A DNA stretch of 64,000 nt from Solirubrobacterales bacterium (GTDB taxonomy: Bacteria > Actinomycetota > Thermoleophilia > Solirubrobacterales > Solirubrobacteraceae). Shown piece after piece: positions 19,886 through 28,879 of this stretch. The stretch covers positions 16,506-80,505 of the forward strand of contig CANJIV010000009.1 of assembly GCA_947474595.1 (NCBI GenBank). Reading direction: 5' to 3'. Numbering within the stretch: the stretch's first letter is position 1; each line of letters opens with the position of its first letter. Below the pieces are notes generated by a model. That model ran no database searches. It saw only the letters and a program-made list of their open reading frames with translations, and was not told the DNA's origin. The position numbers and the translations under genes were made by a program.

Positions 19886-21268
19886 ATGACTACTCCAACC
19901 GCCTCCGACGCTCTTGTCTTTTTTGGTGCCACCGGCGACCTCGCCTACAAGCAGATATTCCCCTCGCTACAGGCGATGGTCAAACGCGGACTACTCAATG
20001 TCCCTGTAATTGGCGTGGCCAAAGCAGAGTGGACTCTTGATCAGCTCAAGGACCGCGCGCGCAAGTCGGTGACTGAGCACGGTGGACTCGACGAGGCAGC
20101 GTTCGCAAAGCTCTGCGATCTGTTGGGCTACGTCGACGGCGACTACAACGACCCCGCTACCTTCGCCGAGCTGCGTAACCAGCTTGGTGATGCAAAGCGC
20201 CCACTGCACTACCTAGCCGTGCCGCCGAGCCTGTTCGGAGTGGTCGCCGACGGTCTTCAGGCCAGTGGGTCGGCCGAGAATGCCCGCATCGTGGTTGAAA
20301 AACCGTTCGGCCATGACCTCGCTACAGCCGAGCAGCTAAACGCAATGTTGCATACCGTCTTCCCCGAGGAGTCAATCTTCCGCATCGACCACTATCTCGG
20401 CAAAGAGCCAGTCGAAAACCTCGTCTACTTCCGCTTTGCCAACTCCTTCCTTGAGCCGATCTGGAATCGCGACCACATCGACAGCATCCAGATCACGATG
20501 GCCGAGTCATTCGGGGTCGCCGATCGCGGGAGCTTTTATGAGGAGACGGGGACGATCCGCGACGTCGTCCAAAATCACATGCTCCAGATCACTGCCCTGA
20601 TGGCGATGGAGCCACCGTCGCACGAGGCCACCGATGCCCTGCGTGATCTAAAGGCGATGGTGCTGCGGTCGATGCGAACCCTTAAGCCCGAAGACGTAGT
20701 ACGCGGCCAGTACAACGGCTACCGCCAGGTTGACGGGGTTGATCCCAAGTCAACGGTAGAGACCTATGTAGCTGTGCGTCTACATATCGATTCGTGGCGT
20801 TGGGCTGGAGTGCCGATTCTTATCCGTGCCGGCAAGTGCCTTCCCCATACCGTCGCTGAGGTCGCAGTTAAGCTCCGCCGGCCGCCGAGGGTCGTCTTTA
20901 ACGAGTCCAAGCCCGGCCCGGCCAACATCGTGCGATTTAGGCTCCAGCCTCAGGTTGAGATCGCAATTCATGCGCGTGCCAAGATGGAGGGACAGGGAAT
21001 GCGTGGCGAGGACGTCGAGTTGAAGGTCATCGAGGACGCCACCGATGACATGCCTCCCTACGAGAGGCTCCTCAGTGACGCCATGAGTGGAGATCCCACC
21101 CTCTTCGCCGACCAGCGCAGCGTCGAAGCTGCGTGGCGCGTAGTCGACCCAATCCTCGACAATGCGACTCCGGTTCATTTTTATGAGCAGGGAAGCTGGG
21201 GTCCCAAAGAGGCCGACCACCTCGTCAAAGACGTCGGTGGATGGCACGTGCCAACGGCACCCAGCTGA
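19886..21268 (+). CDS. zwf: glucose-6-phosphate 1-dehydrogenase
   Basis: 460 aa. The N-terminal NADP-binding motif is FFGATGDLA (13-20). The active-site signature RIDHYLGKE (166-174) holds the substrate lysine and catalytic histidine. The enzyme oxidises glucose-6-phosphate to 6-phosphogluconolactone, feeding NADPH and pentose phosphates. It sits directly before pgi on the same strand, which joins the branch point of glycolysis and the pentose phosphate pathway. Length is slightly short for the family (usually 480-510 aa), but all conserved parts are present. Confidence 0.94.
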   Translation: MTTPTASDALVFFGATGDLAYKQIFPSLQAMVKRGLLNVPVIGVAKAEWTLDQLKDRARKSVTEHGGLDEAAFAKLCDLLGYVDGDYNDPATFAELRNQLGDAKRPLHYLAVPPSLFGVVADGLQASGSAENARIVVEKPFGHDLATAEQLNAMLHTVFPEESIFRIDHYLGKEPVENLVYFRFANSFLEPIWNRDHIDSIQITMAESFGVADRGSFYEETGTIRDVVQNHMLQITALMAMEPPSHEATDALRDLKAMVLRSMRTLKPEDVVRGQYNGYRQVDGVDPKSTVETYVAVRLHIDSWRWAGVPILIRAGKCLPHTVAEVAVKLRRPPRVVFNESKPGPANIVRFRLQPQVEIAIHARAKMEGQGMRGEDVELKVIEDATDDMPPYERLLSDAMSGDPTLFADQRSVEAAWRVVDPILDNATPVHFYEQGSWGPKEADHLVKDVGGWHVPTAPS

Positions 21269-21326
21269 GCGCCGAGCGACCCGAATCTAGCCTTTGCCCT
21301 GATCACCAGCCACCGCTATCTGTCAT

Positions 21327-21341
21327 AAGGAGTCTCTAATT
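21327..21341 (+). promoter_or_regulatory. Shine-Dalgarno AAGGAG placing the pgi start at ATT 21339
   Basis: AAGGAG at 21327-21332 is followed by 6 nt and then ATT at 21339-21341. This ATT is in frame with pgi. In that frame a stop occurs at 21300-21302 and no ATG or GTG follows before the conserved region. The next alternative, TTG 21357, lies 24 nt after the Shine-Dalgarno sequence, which is too far. The site therefore decides for ATT. Confidence 0.65.
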
Positions 21342-22979
21342 ACACCCCAACCAACGTTGCGCAAGCGTCCCGAGTGGAAGGCGCTAGAGGCGCATCATGC
21401 CGAACTTAGCCAGACCCACCTGCGCGATCTGTTCGCTGCACAACCAGGCCGTGGCGAGCAGATGACCGCTGAGGCCGTTGGTCTCTATCTCGACTACTCC
21501 AAGCACCGCGCCACCGACGAGACGGTCGGCCTGTTGATCGAACTAGCTCGCGCTTGTGGGGTTACCGAGCGCCGCGCTGCGATGTTTGCGGGAGAGCGCA
21601 TAAACACCACCGAAGGCAGGGCTGTCCTACACGTTGCTCTGCGCGCGCCACGCGATGAGACGATCATGGTCGACGGTGTAAACGTCGTCGATGGCGTCCA
21701 CGAGGTGCTCGATCGCATGGCTGGCTTCGCTGACCGCGTTCGCAGCGGCGAGTGGACTGGTCATACGGGTCGGCGTATCACCAACATCGTCAACATCGGC
21801 ATCGGTGGTTCAGACCTCGGGCCGGTGATGGCTTATCGCGCGCTGCGTGACTACTCCGACCGCTCGATGACCTTCGGCTTTGTCTCTAACGTCGATTCGA
21901 CAGACTTCGTCGAGACAACCAGCACATTTGATCCCGAAGAGACTCTCTTCATCATCTCCTCTAAGACGTTCTCAACCCTAGAGACGATGACTAACGCCAA
22001 CACGGCGCGGGCTTGGTGTCTGGAGAAGCTCGGCGACGAGGCGGCGATAGCCAAGCACTTCGTAGCGGTCTCAACCAACGCCGAGGCAGTGCGGGCCTTC
22101 GGGATCGACACCGACAACATGTTTGGCTTCTGGGACTGGGTCGGCGGTCGTTATTCGATGGACTCAGCGATCGGACTCTCGACGATGTTGGCGATCGGTC
22201 CCAAGCACTACGCCGAGATGCTGTCGGGCTTTCACGCTATGGACGTCCACTTCCAAAATGCTCCGCTGGAGGCAAACCTCCCGGTTTTGATGGGTCTGAT
22301 GGCTGTTTGGTACAGGGATTTCTTTGGCGCCCAGACCGCAGCGGTTCTCCCTTATGACCAATATCTCGAGCGCTTTCCGGCATATCTCCAGCAGCTCACG
22401 ATGGAGAGCAACGGCAAGCACGTGACCCTCGACGGCGCCCGTGTCGACTATGAGACTGGGGCGATCTACTGGGGCGAGCCAGGTACCAACGGCCAGCACT
22501 CCTTCTACCAGATGATTCACCAAGGGACGTCGCTGATTCCGTGTGACTTCATCGCCTTTGGAGAGTCGCTCAATCCGCTCGGCGACCATCACGACATCCT
22601 TACTGCAAACGTCCTAGCCCAGGCCGAGGCGCTCGCTTTTGGCAAGACGGCCGACGAGGTTCGCGCCGAAGGAACTGCCGAGGAACTGGTGGCACACCGC
22701 GTCTTTGAAGGCAACCGCCCCAGCTCAACGATCGTTCTGGAAAAGCTCACTCCCTACGCCCTAGGCACGCTAGTCGCTCTCTACGAGCACAGCGTCTTTG
22801 TTCAGGGTGCGGTCTGGGGCATCGACTCATTTGATCAGTGGGGAGTCGAGCTTGGCAAGGTCTTGGCCAAGCGGATCATCCCCGAGTTGCAGGCCACCGA
22901 CGACGGTGACCTCACTCACGACAGCTCGACTAATGCATTAATTCGACGCTTTCGCGACATGCGCGGAGAGGGTGGCTGA
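21339..22979 (+). CDS. pgi: glucose-6-phosphate isomerase
   Basis: About 546 aa if it starts at ATT 21339 (540 aa from TTG 21357). Interconverts glucose-6-phosphate and fructose-6-phosphate in the cytosol. Recognisable parts: [16 protein letters not shown] (sugar-phosphate site), [41 protein letters not shown] (PGI signature), [18 protein letters not shown] (catalytic Glu and His) and [10 protein letters not shown] with the catalytic lysine. It follows zwf after about 70 nt. The start codon is unusual and is discussed separately. Confidence 0.95.
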   Translation: MTPQPTLRKRPEWKALEAHHAELSQTHLRDLFAAQPGRGEQMTAEAVGLYLDYSKHRATDETVGLLIELARACGVTERRAAMFAGERINTTEGRAVLHVALRAPRDETIMVDGVNVVDGVHEVLDRMAGFADRVRSGEWTGHTGRRITNIVNIGIGGSDLGPVMAYRALRDYSDRSMTFGFVSNVDSTDFVETTSTFDPEETLFIISSKTFSTLETMTNANTARAWCLEKLGDEAAIAKHFVAVSTNAEAVRAFGIDTDNMFGFWDWVGGRYSMDSAIGLSTMLAIGPKHYAEMLSGFHAMDVHFQNAPLEANLPVLMGLMAVWYRDFFGAQTAAVLPYDQYLERFPAYLQQLTMESNGKHVTLDGARVDYETGAIYWGEPGTNGQHSFYQMIHQGTSLIPCDFIAFGESLNPLGDHHDILTANVLAQAEALAFGKTADEVRAEGTAEELVAHRVFEGNRPSSTIVLEKLTPYALGTLVALYEHSVFVQGAVWGIDSFDQWGVELGKVLAKRIIPELQATDDGDLTHDSSTNALIRRFRDMRGEGG

Positions 22980-22980
22980 G

Positions 22981-23265
22981 ATGGGTTTAAGAGATTTCTT
23001 TAGACGCGCAGGGGGGTCGTCTTCTGGCGATCCCAGTGGCGGTCACGACGAGCATCTGGTGACGGCGCAGGAGGGCATGGCGGCAACCGAGACCTACCTC
23101 GACGAAGATGGGATCGCCCATCCGCTGACCGACCAGCGCAAGGCCGAGATGATGGCGAATTTAGAGCGGATAGCAAGGCCCGGCAGCCAAGGCTTAATCC
23201 CCGGAGTGATGCCAGAGCCCGTGGTGCCGGTTGAGGAAAAGGACGACGAAGAGTCAGCCAAGTAG
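22981..23265 (+). CDS. small hydrophilic protein of unknown function
   Basis: 94 aa from ATG 22981, one base after the pgi stop, with GAGAGGGTGG upstream, so it is probably in the pgi transcript. The N-terminus MGLRDFFRR is followed by a Gly/Ser/Asp-rich stretch and then ETYLDEDGIAHPLTDQRK and an acidic tail. No known domain is recognised. The composition suggests a soluble and partly disordered protein. Confidence 0.65.
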   Translation: MGLRDFFRRAGGSSSGDPSGGHDEHLVTAQEGMAATETYLDEDGIAHPLTDQRKAEMMANLERIARPGSQGLIPGVMPEPVVPVEEKDDEESAK

Positions 23266-23300
23266 GGGTTGGGAGCCGTGGTCGAGTCGTCGGTAGGGTC

Positions 23301-23476
23301 CAGGCTAGCCACGCGTGAGCCCCGAGCTAGCCACGCGTGGGCCCCGAGCTAGCCACGCGTGAGCCCCAAGCCAGCCACGCGTGAGGCCCAAGCCAGCCAC
23401 GCGTGAGGCCCAAGCCAGCCACGCGTGAGGCCCAAGCTAGCCACGCGTGAGGCCCAAGCTAGCCCCGCGTGAGCCC
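23301..23476. repeat. 22-bp tandem repeat array, 8 units
   Basis: Eight head-to-tail units of exactly 22 bp with no spacer. Each unit has the core GCTAGCCACGCGTGAG (or GCCAGCC in units 4-6) followed by CCC or GCC and a CAAG/CGAG joint. The core contains the palindrome CACGCGTG and, in most units, GCTAGC. Variation is limited to a few positions, and units 4-6 are identical, which suggests recent expansion. There is no coding gene across it. The array lies between the small gene after pgi and the first copy of the 53-bp element. Confidence 0.9.
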
Positions 23477-23578
23477 CCAACTCCCCCGCGGCCGTTGCCG
23501 TTAGCACCAACTCTCCCTAGAAATCGTGGAGAACAGCCCACGCGCAGGCCACAAACCCCTCCCCGCCATCGATTATCA

Positions 23579-23630
23579 GGGGGGTGAGCTCCCGAACCCT
23601 GAATATCTCAGGACAACTACGCACACCCCC
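23579..23630 (+). repeat. 53-bp hairpin element, copy 1
   Basis: First of three near-identical copies in the window. Outer arms GGGGGGTG and CACCCCC pair, with an A.A mismatch and a further GC/GC step. An inner hairpin CCTGA-ATATC-TCAGG follows. The element provides the in-frame GTG (23584) of the downstream DUF559 frame. Between the array and this copy (23477-23578) nothing else was recognised. Confidence 0.9.
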
Positions 23631-24564
23631 ATTAAAACAGCCCGCAGCAACCTCATTCGACTGTGAAATTGCACGGGTGGCAGGGCTTCAGCACGGCGTC
23701 ATCTCAACCGCACAGCTTTTTCGTCTAGGAGTCAACCAAAACGCGATCGACCACCGCGTCCGCGTCGGGCGTTTGTACCGACTTCACCGGGGTGTCTTCG
23801 CGGTCGGCCATAAGGCACCATCCCTACACGCACGGGCGATGGCGGCTGTACTTGCCTGCGGCCCAGGGGCTGCTCTCAGTCACCGTTCCGCGGCCGCACT
23901 TTGGGGGATTGATCCGAGCTGGCGCTCGCCGGTGGAGGTCAGCTCTGCGGGGAGTCATCGCCATCCGGGGGTAAGAAGCCATCGATCGCACACTTTGGAA
24001 TCTGGAGAAATCACCGTCTACGCAGGAATCAAGGTGACTACGGCGACGCGCACGCTGATCGATCTCGCCGACGTACTCGACTCTCAGCGCCTAGCCCGCG
24101 CGGTAAATGAGGCACAGGTTCTACGCTTGCTGACCCGTGAACAGCTCGCGCTTGCGCTTGCCAATACCAACGGACGCCGCGCCGCCGGCCTGCTGAGGCC
24201 GTTTATTGATCGGACCGACGCTCCCACGCGCTCGGTGTTTGAGGATCTCTTCCTCGTCTTCATCAAAAAGCACCGCCTCCCCCAACCAGAGGTAAACCAA
24301 AGGGTTGCGGGGCATCACGTAGACATGCTTTGGCGCCGACAACGCCTCGTAGCCGAGCTCGACAGCCTCGCCTTTCACGACCACGCTCAGCCATTCGAGC
24401 AAGACCGCGACCGTGACGCAGACCTTCTCGCCGCTGGCTACCGAGTCCTACGCATTACTTGGCGCCGGATGACCCGTCAGCCAACGCGTGAAGCGAAGCG
24501 ACTACGCGCAATGCTTGGCGACCACGACAGTGTCGAGAGGGTCGGGAGCAAGCTACAAACATGA
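23584..24564 (+). CDS. AbiEi-type N-terminal domain / DUF559 nuclease-like protein
   Basis: Up to 326 aa. The N-terminal winged-helix part (QHGVISTAQLFRLGVNQNAI, then GRLYRLHRGVFAVGH) matches the AbiEi antitoxin-like domain, and ALSHRSAAALWGI follows. The C-terminal part (VDMLWRRQRLVAELDSLAFH, then FEQDRDRDADLLAAGYRVLR with ITW) is DUF559, a PD-(D/E)XK-like (Vsr-related) fold with acidic residues in the expected places. Such proteins are abundant in Solirubrobacterales with no proven role. The true start may be GTG 23584, inside the 53-bp element, or GTG 23677 nearer the conserved region. Direct copies of the element lie on both sides. Confidence 0.75.
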   Translation: MSSRTLNISGQLRTPPLKQPAATSFDCEIARVAGLQHGVISTAQLFRLGVNQNAIDHRVRVGRLYRLHRGVFAVGHKAPSLHARAMAAVLACGPGAALSHRSAAALWGIDPSWRSPVEVSSAGSHRHPGVRSHRSHTLESGEITVYAGIKVTTATRTLIDLADVLDSQRLARAVNEAQVLRLLTREQLALALANTNGRRAAGLLRPFIDRTDAPTRSVFEDLFLVFIKKHRLPQPEVNQRVAGHHVDMLWRRQRLVAELDSLAFHDHAQPFEQDRDRDADLLAAGYRVLRITWRRMTRQPTREAKRLRAMLGDHDSVERVGSKLQT

Positions 24565-24581
24565 GCTGAGAAGGCTTTGCT

Positions 24582-24658
<77 letters not shown>

Positions 24659-24720
24659 AGGGCGGAGTGCCCAGGTGCGAAGGGCGAAGTGCGTGGCGGA
24701 GCATTAGGCATGGCGCGATT

Positions 24721-24774
24721 GGGGGGGTGAGCTCCCGAACCCTGAATATCTCAGGACAACTACGCACACCCCCC
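24721..24774 (+). repeat. 53-bp hairpin element, copy 2
   Basis: Identical to copy 1 through the whole interior, with arms of seven G and six C. It has the same orientation as copy 1, about 1.14 kb further on, so the DUF559 gene sits between direct copies. It is flanked on both sides by hexanucleotide arrays. Confidence 0.9.
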
Positions 24775-24787
24775 TTCACGCCCCCTT

Positions 24788-24863
24788 CACGCCCACGCCC
24801 ACGCCCACGCCCACGCCCACGCCCACGCCCACGCCCACGCCCACGCCCACGCCCACGCCCACA
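24788..24863. repeat. hexanucleotide array (CACGCC)n
   Basis: About 12 perfect units of CACGCC, preceded by two copies of a CCCCCTTCACG motif. The unit differs from the array at 24582-24658 in one base (CACGCC against GACGCC). From 24864 to the tRNA nothing else was recognised. Confidence 0.9.
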
Positions 24864-24956
24864 CCACCGACCCACTGCCAATGGCGGCCAGCCAAGAGCC
24901 ATTAGGCGACCATCTGGTGACCGCCTACGTAAACCGACCCGCGGCCGACGATCAAC

Positions 24957-25045
24957 GGAGGGGGAGGGATTCGAACCCTCGGTACGGGGTTTACCCGCAC
25001 AACGGTTTTCAAGACCGTCGCATTCAACCGCTCTGCCACCCCTCC
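24957..25045 (-). tRNA. tRNA-Ser (anticodon UGA)
   Basis: Reads 5' from 25045. The acceptor stem GGAGGGG pairs with CCCCTCC, with discriminator G and no encoded CCA. The anticodon loop CTTGAAA gives anticodon TGA. A long class II variable arm is present, and the T arm is GAGGGTTCGAATCCCTC. Length is 89 nt. It decodes UCA (and other UCN by wobble). Confidence 0.96.
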
Positions 25046-25225
25046 GGGGGCTGGACCTCGCAGGGCCCGGCCAGATCCTCGCAGACCGAAGCATAAGACC
25101 AGCCTGACAACGACCCATCCGACGTCGGTGGATCCCAGCCAAGTCAACAAGTCAACGGTCGCCCTACTTACCCTCAGTTGGCACGCCGGAAGCCCCGCAC
25201 TGCACGCCTCTGCCAAGATGGACGG

Positions 25226-25870
25226 ATGTCTACTACCCGTCCTCCCACCCGCAGCATCAAGATCTCTGACGATGAGCGGGGAGGCTGGTCGTCGGATCGT
25301 CCGCGCCGCGACGGTGCTCCGCCGCGTCCAGCCAACATGGCCGCGCGCTGTCACGTGCTCGCGCCAACTGACCGGATGCGCTACTCGCCAGGCAGCCTGC
25401 TAGTGATTGTCTCTGCATCAAAAGAGGCTCGCGACGCCTTCGCCCTAAGGGTGCTCGAGGACCAGGCTCCGCTGCTTTCGCTCGACAAAGTTCGCGCACT
25501 TTTGGCAGGCCGCGTGGAACGCGCGGAGGTCGAGGAGCGCGCCGTCCAGCTGCTCGACGCAGCCGTTGCTAAGCGCCTAGATGCTGGACAAACGGTGGTC
25601 ATCGCCGCCGATGGCCTCGGGCCCGAGGAGCGTGAGCACTTCGTTCGGATGGCCTTTACGCTCAAGCGCCCGCGGCACCTGATCCTGCTTGATACCGGTC
25701 GCGACCAGGTCGCCGATGACGATCGCGCAGCGCTTAACGAACTGCGCCGTGCGCTGGATACCGGCGAGGTCGGTGACGAGGGATTCCAGACAGCGATGCG
25801 CCTCGGCGGTGCATCGGTGGGAGATCTACACAAGATCGTCTTCCGGTCGGTTCAACGCGACGACGAGTAG
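25226..25870 (+). CDS. kinase-like protein lacking a canonical P-loop
   Basis: 214 aa from ATG 25226. The N-terminal 65 residues are Arg/Pro rich and probably disordered. The rest (from SPGSLLVIVSASKEARDAF) resembles small polynucleotide-kinase/AAA-type P-loop proteins: a hydrophobic strand, a loop, then a helix, followed by LLSLDKVRALLAG, a helix with AVAKRLDAGQTVVIAADGL and a later HLILLD strand. The Walker A loop, however, reads SASKEARDAF in place of GxxGxGKS/T, so nucleotide binding is doubtful. A strong terminator follows at 25892. Confidence 0.65.
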   Translation: MSTTRPPTRSIKISDDERGGWSSDRPRRDGAPPRPANMAARCHVLAPTDRMRYSPGSLLVIVSASKEARDAFALRVLEDQAPLLSLDKVRALLAGRVERAEVEERAVQLLDAAVAKRLDAGQTVVIAADGLGPEEREHFVRMAFTLKRPRHLILLDTGRDQVADDDRAALNELRRALDTGEVGDEGFQTAMRLGGASVGDLHKIVFRSVQRDDE

Positions 25871-25891
25871 CCCAGGCGCTTGCTCCCGGCG

Positions 25892-25926
25892 GTGAGTGGC
25901 CTCTCTCAGGCAACTCACAGCTTTTC
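25892..25926 (+). terminator. rho-independent terminator after the kinase-like gene
   Basis: The hairpin has GTGAGT pairing with ACTCAC, a G.A mismatch, then GCCT pairing with AGGC around the loop CTCTC. CTTTT follows directly. It separates the kinase-like gene from the two-component system. Confidence 0.7.
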
Positions 25927-25943
25927 CCCGCACAATGTAGAAG

Positions 25944-26651
25944 ATGATCACTGAGCAGGCACAAATAGCTCACCGGATTCTCGTTGTCGACGATGAGCCA
26001 AATATCGCCGACGTCGTTTCGATGGCGCTGCGCTATCAGGGATTTGAGGTACAGACGGCGGGCACGGGGGAGGAGGCGCTGGCGGCGGTTTCTACGTTCA
26101 AGCCAGACCTACTCGTGCTCGACGTGATGTTGCCCGACATGGAAGGCTTTGATGTCGCAGAGCGCTTAGGGGCACAGCGTGCGGGAGTCCCAATCATCTT
26201 CCTTACCGCCCGCGACGCGACCCAGGACAAGGTCCGTGGCCTCACTACCGGCGGCGACGACTACGTCACAAAGCCATTCAGCCTCGAAGAGTTAGTAGCG
26301 CGGGTGAGAACCATTTTGCGCCGGGCCGGCAAGGTCGAGATTGAGTCCAGTCGCCTGACCTTTGAGGACATCGAGCTCGACGAAGATACGAGAGAGGTCT
26401 CGCGCGCAGGCCACCCGATCGAGCTCACCGCAACCGAGTATCGGCTGCTGCGTTACTTCTTACTAAATCCACGTAATGTCCTGACGCGTACCCAGCTGCT
26501 TGACCACGTATGGGAGTACGACTTTGGTGGAGATGCCCGCGTGTTGGAAACCTACATCAGCTACTTACGCAAGAAGCTAGATGTCGGCGGTCCGCCGCTG
26601 ATCCAAACTGTGCGCGGCGTCGGCTACGCACTCCGGCTGGCGCGCTCCTAG
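25944..26651 (+). CDS. OmpR-family response regulator
   Basis: 235 aa. The receiver domain has the acidic pair DD (16-17), phospho-acceptor D60 in LLVLDVMLP, Thr88 and Lys110 (DYVTKPFS). The C-terminal winged-helix DNA-binding domain (about 135-233) includes LTATEYRLLRYFLLNPRNVL and ETYISYLRKKLD. It is followed after 3 nt by its sensor kinase. Targets are unknown, but the secreted repeat protein gene just downstream is a natural candidate. Confidence 0.95.
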   Translation: MITEQAQIAHRILVVDDEPNIADVVSMALRYQGFEVQTAGTGEEALAAVSTFKPDLLVLDVMLPDMEGFDVAERLGAQRAGVPIIFLTARDATQDKVRGLTTGGDDYVTKPFSLEELVARVRTILRRAGKVEIESSRLTFEDIELDEDTREVSRAGHPIELTATEYRLLRYFLLNPRNVLTRTQLLDHVWEYDFGGDARVLETYISYLRKKLDVGGPPLIQTVRGVGYALRLARS

Positions 26652-26654
26652 GCG

Positions 26655-28064
26655 ATGTCTCTGCGCGCCCGCCTAGTCGCCGGCCTGCTCTTATTGGCAG
26701 CCGCTGGATTGCTGATCCTCGGTGGGGTCACTTACGTCGAGCAGAGGTCTTTCCTTGAGGATCGGCTCGACAGTCAGGCCACGAGCGCGATCCCTGTGAT
26801 CAACAAGGCGCTTGTGGGAATCGAGGTCGGCCCTAGCGCTGGTGACCCCGGTCGCGGTGGGCGGGGTGGCCGCGGCATCAACCTCCCGCCAGGCACCTAT
26901 GGGGAGCACCAAGATTCATTCGGGGAGGTGATCGATAGCGTAACTCTGAGCTACGGGCAGCAGGCCTTTGCAGCGCCGTTAATTCCAGCGCCGATTGAGG
27001 TCAATAAGTTGATCACGGTCGGCTCTGTAGGGGATTCCGGTTTGCGGTATCGAGTTGTCGCCGAACGTAGGCGCAACTTTCCCTACACGACCATTGCTGC
27101 AATCCCAATGCAGGAGGTCGATCAGACCCTCGAGCGGCTACTACTAGTCGAGGCGTTGGTGATCGCGGCCGTGCTGCTCGCGCTTGGCGCGCTGTCATGG
27201 TTGCTGGTTGGCATCGGCCTGCGGCCACTGGATCGAATGGCTCAGACCGCCGATGCGATCGCGGCTGGAGATCTCTCTCATCGAGTCGAGCCAGCTACTC
27301 CGCGCAGCGAGGTAGGACGACTAGGGCTGGCCTTAAACGGAATGCTTGGTCGGCTGGAGGGGTCGTTTGCCGAGCGCCAAGCAGTAGAGGAGCGTCTGCG
27401 CCGATTCCTTGCCGACGCGTCGCACGAGTTGCGCACGCCGCTGACGTCGATCCGTGGCTACGCCGAGCTGTTGCGTACAGGGGCCGCTAGTGATCCCCAG
27501 GAGGCCGCCAAGGCAATGCGCCGCATTGAAGAGGAGGCTGCCCGGATGGGGGTCCTTGTCGAGGATCTGCTGACGCTCGCGCGCCTAGACGAGCTGCGTG
27601 ATCCCGTGCGCGCGCCAGTTGATATTTGCGCGCTTGCTGGAGACGCTGTCAACGATGCAGGGGCATCGGCTCCGCAGCGCACGATCACCCTAAATGCACC
27701 GCAACCAGTCGTGATCAGCGCCGATCGTGACCAGATCCAACAGATATTTGCCAACCTCATGCGTAACGCCCTCGTCCACACGCCGTCCGATACTGCCATC
27801 GAACTCACAGTTAGCCGCGAAGGCGCCGATGCTCGTCTGGATGTGCGCGACCACGGACCCGGCCTTCCGACGGGAGAGAACGCAGCCCTCTTCGAGCGCT
27901 TTTGGCGCGCCGAAGGCGGCAGGACGCGCGGCAAAGGTAGCGCTGGCCTCGGGCTAGCGATAGTCGCGGCGATAGTCGCAGCCCACGGCGGACGGGTCAG
28001 CGCCAAGGACGCCGATGGCGGCGGTGCGCAGTTCACGGTATGGCTCCCGCTAGACGGCTCTTAG
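26655..28064 (+). CDS. sensor histidine kinase
   Basis: 469 aa. Transmembrane helix 1 (about 8-27) and helix 2 (about 163-187) enclose an extracytoplasmic sensor domain with a Gly/Arg-rich stretch (GRGGRGGRG). A HAMP linker (about 188-240) follows, then the HisKA motif SHELRTPLTSIRGYAELL with phospho-acceptor H257. The HATPase domain has N box LMRNALVHTP, G1 DHGPGLP and G2 GSAGLGLAI. It pairs with the upstream response regulator. The ligand is unknown. Confidence 0.95.
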   Translation: MSLRARLVAGLLLLAAAGLLILGGVTYVEQRSFLEDRLDSQATSAIPVINKALVGIEVGPSAGDPGRGGRGGRGINLPPGTYGEHQDSFGEVIDSVTLSYGQQAFAAPLIPAPIEVNKLITVGSVGDSGLRYRVVAERRRNFPYTTIAAIPMQEVDQTLERLLLVEALVIAAVLLALGALSWLLVGIGLRPLDRMAQTADAIAAGDLSHRVEPATPRSEVGRLGLALNGMLGRLEGSFAERQAVEERLRRFLADASHELRTPLTSIRGYAELLRTGAASDPQEAAKAMRRIEEEAARMGVLVEDLLTLARLDELRDPVRAPVDICALAGDAVNDAGASAPQRTITLNAPQPVVISADRDQIQQIFANLMRNALVHTPSDTAIELTVSREGADARLDVRDHGPGLPTGENAALFERFWRAEGGRTRGKGSAGLGLAIVAAIVAAHGGRVSAKDADGGGAQFTVWLPLDGS

Positions 28065-28172
28065 ACACTCGGGAAGTTCTCAGCAATACCCAAGGGCGAT
28101 CTCAGCGTCGTGGCCCAAGATGGTTGTTGACAAGGGCCAGCCGGCCCATCACCAACAGATCAGGAGGCTCTC

Positions 28173-28838
28173 ATGTCTATCAACTCCAAGCGCATCACCG
28201 CCGCTCTGGCTACCGCAACTGTCGTCGTTGCCGGTGGATTCGGCCTAGCTCAGCAGGCTTCAGGTCAGTCCACCCCGGCGAAGGCTAAGTCGACCGTCAA
28301 GAAGGACCACAGAGGCCATAAGGGCCACAAGGGTCCTAGGGTAGCCGCCCTGGCCGCCAAGTTGGGCGTTTCAACTACCGTTCTCAAGGCCGCACTCGAC
28401 GCGACGCGCCCCGCAAGGCCCGACGCAGCAAGTCGACCGACCAAAGCCCAAAAGCAGACCGAACGTGCAACGTTCTTGGCGACCGAGCTTGGCGTCAGCG
28501 TTGACCAGGCCAAGGCCGCACTAGAAGCTGCTCGGCCAGCTAAGCCAGTCGGAGATCGTCCCGAGAATGGCCAAAAGGGGCCGCGTGGACCGCGTCCCGA
28601 TGTCAGCGTTCTAGCCGGCAAAATAGCCACGTCGCTGGGTATCGACAAGGATGTCGTTACAGCTGCCCTCATTAAGGGCCGCGCAGCTCACGAAGCAGAG
28701 CGCAACGCAAAGCACAGCGCTCGTCAATCGGAGAGGGCCTCAGCCCTAGCCCAGAAACTCGGTATCGACGTATCCACGGTCAAGGCGGCGCTTGAGTCAC
28801 TGCGTCCGGCAATGCCTCAGGGCGGACCGACCGGTTGA
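28173..28838 (+). CDS. secreted protein with four LG-V repeats
   Basis: 221 aa preceded by AGGAGG. A signal peptide (about 1-31) is followed by a Lys/His/Gly-rich patch (KKDHRGHKGHKGP) that might bind metal or polyanion. Four copies of a helical repeat lie near 59-81, 101-123, 146-172 and 191-213, with the pattern LAxxLGVSxxxxKAALExxRPA. Related short repeats occur in other actinobacterial secreted proteins of unknown role. Its place right after a two-component system suggests that it is regulated by, or signals to, that system; this is inference. A hairpin terminator follows at 28880. Confidence 0.75.
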   Translation: MSINSKRITAALATATVVVAGGFGLAQQASGQSTPAKAKSTVKKDHRGHKGHKGPRVAALAAKLGVSTTVLKAALDATRPARPDAASRPTKAQKQTERATFLATELGVSVDQAKAALEAARPAKPVGDRPENGQKGPRGPRPDVSVLAGKIATSLGIDKDVVTAALIKGRAAHEAERNAKHSARQSERASALAQKLGIDVSTVKAALESLRPAMPQGGPTG

Positions 28839-28879
28839 GCCAAGTCCGCACCAAGGGTGCTTAAGGTTTAATCACACAC

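Noticed and set aside
23301..23476. CRISPR-like array
   Set aside because: Units are gapless 22-mers with no variable spacers and no cas genes nearby; it is a tandem repeat.
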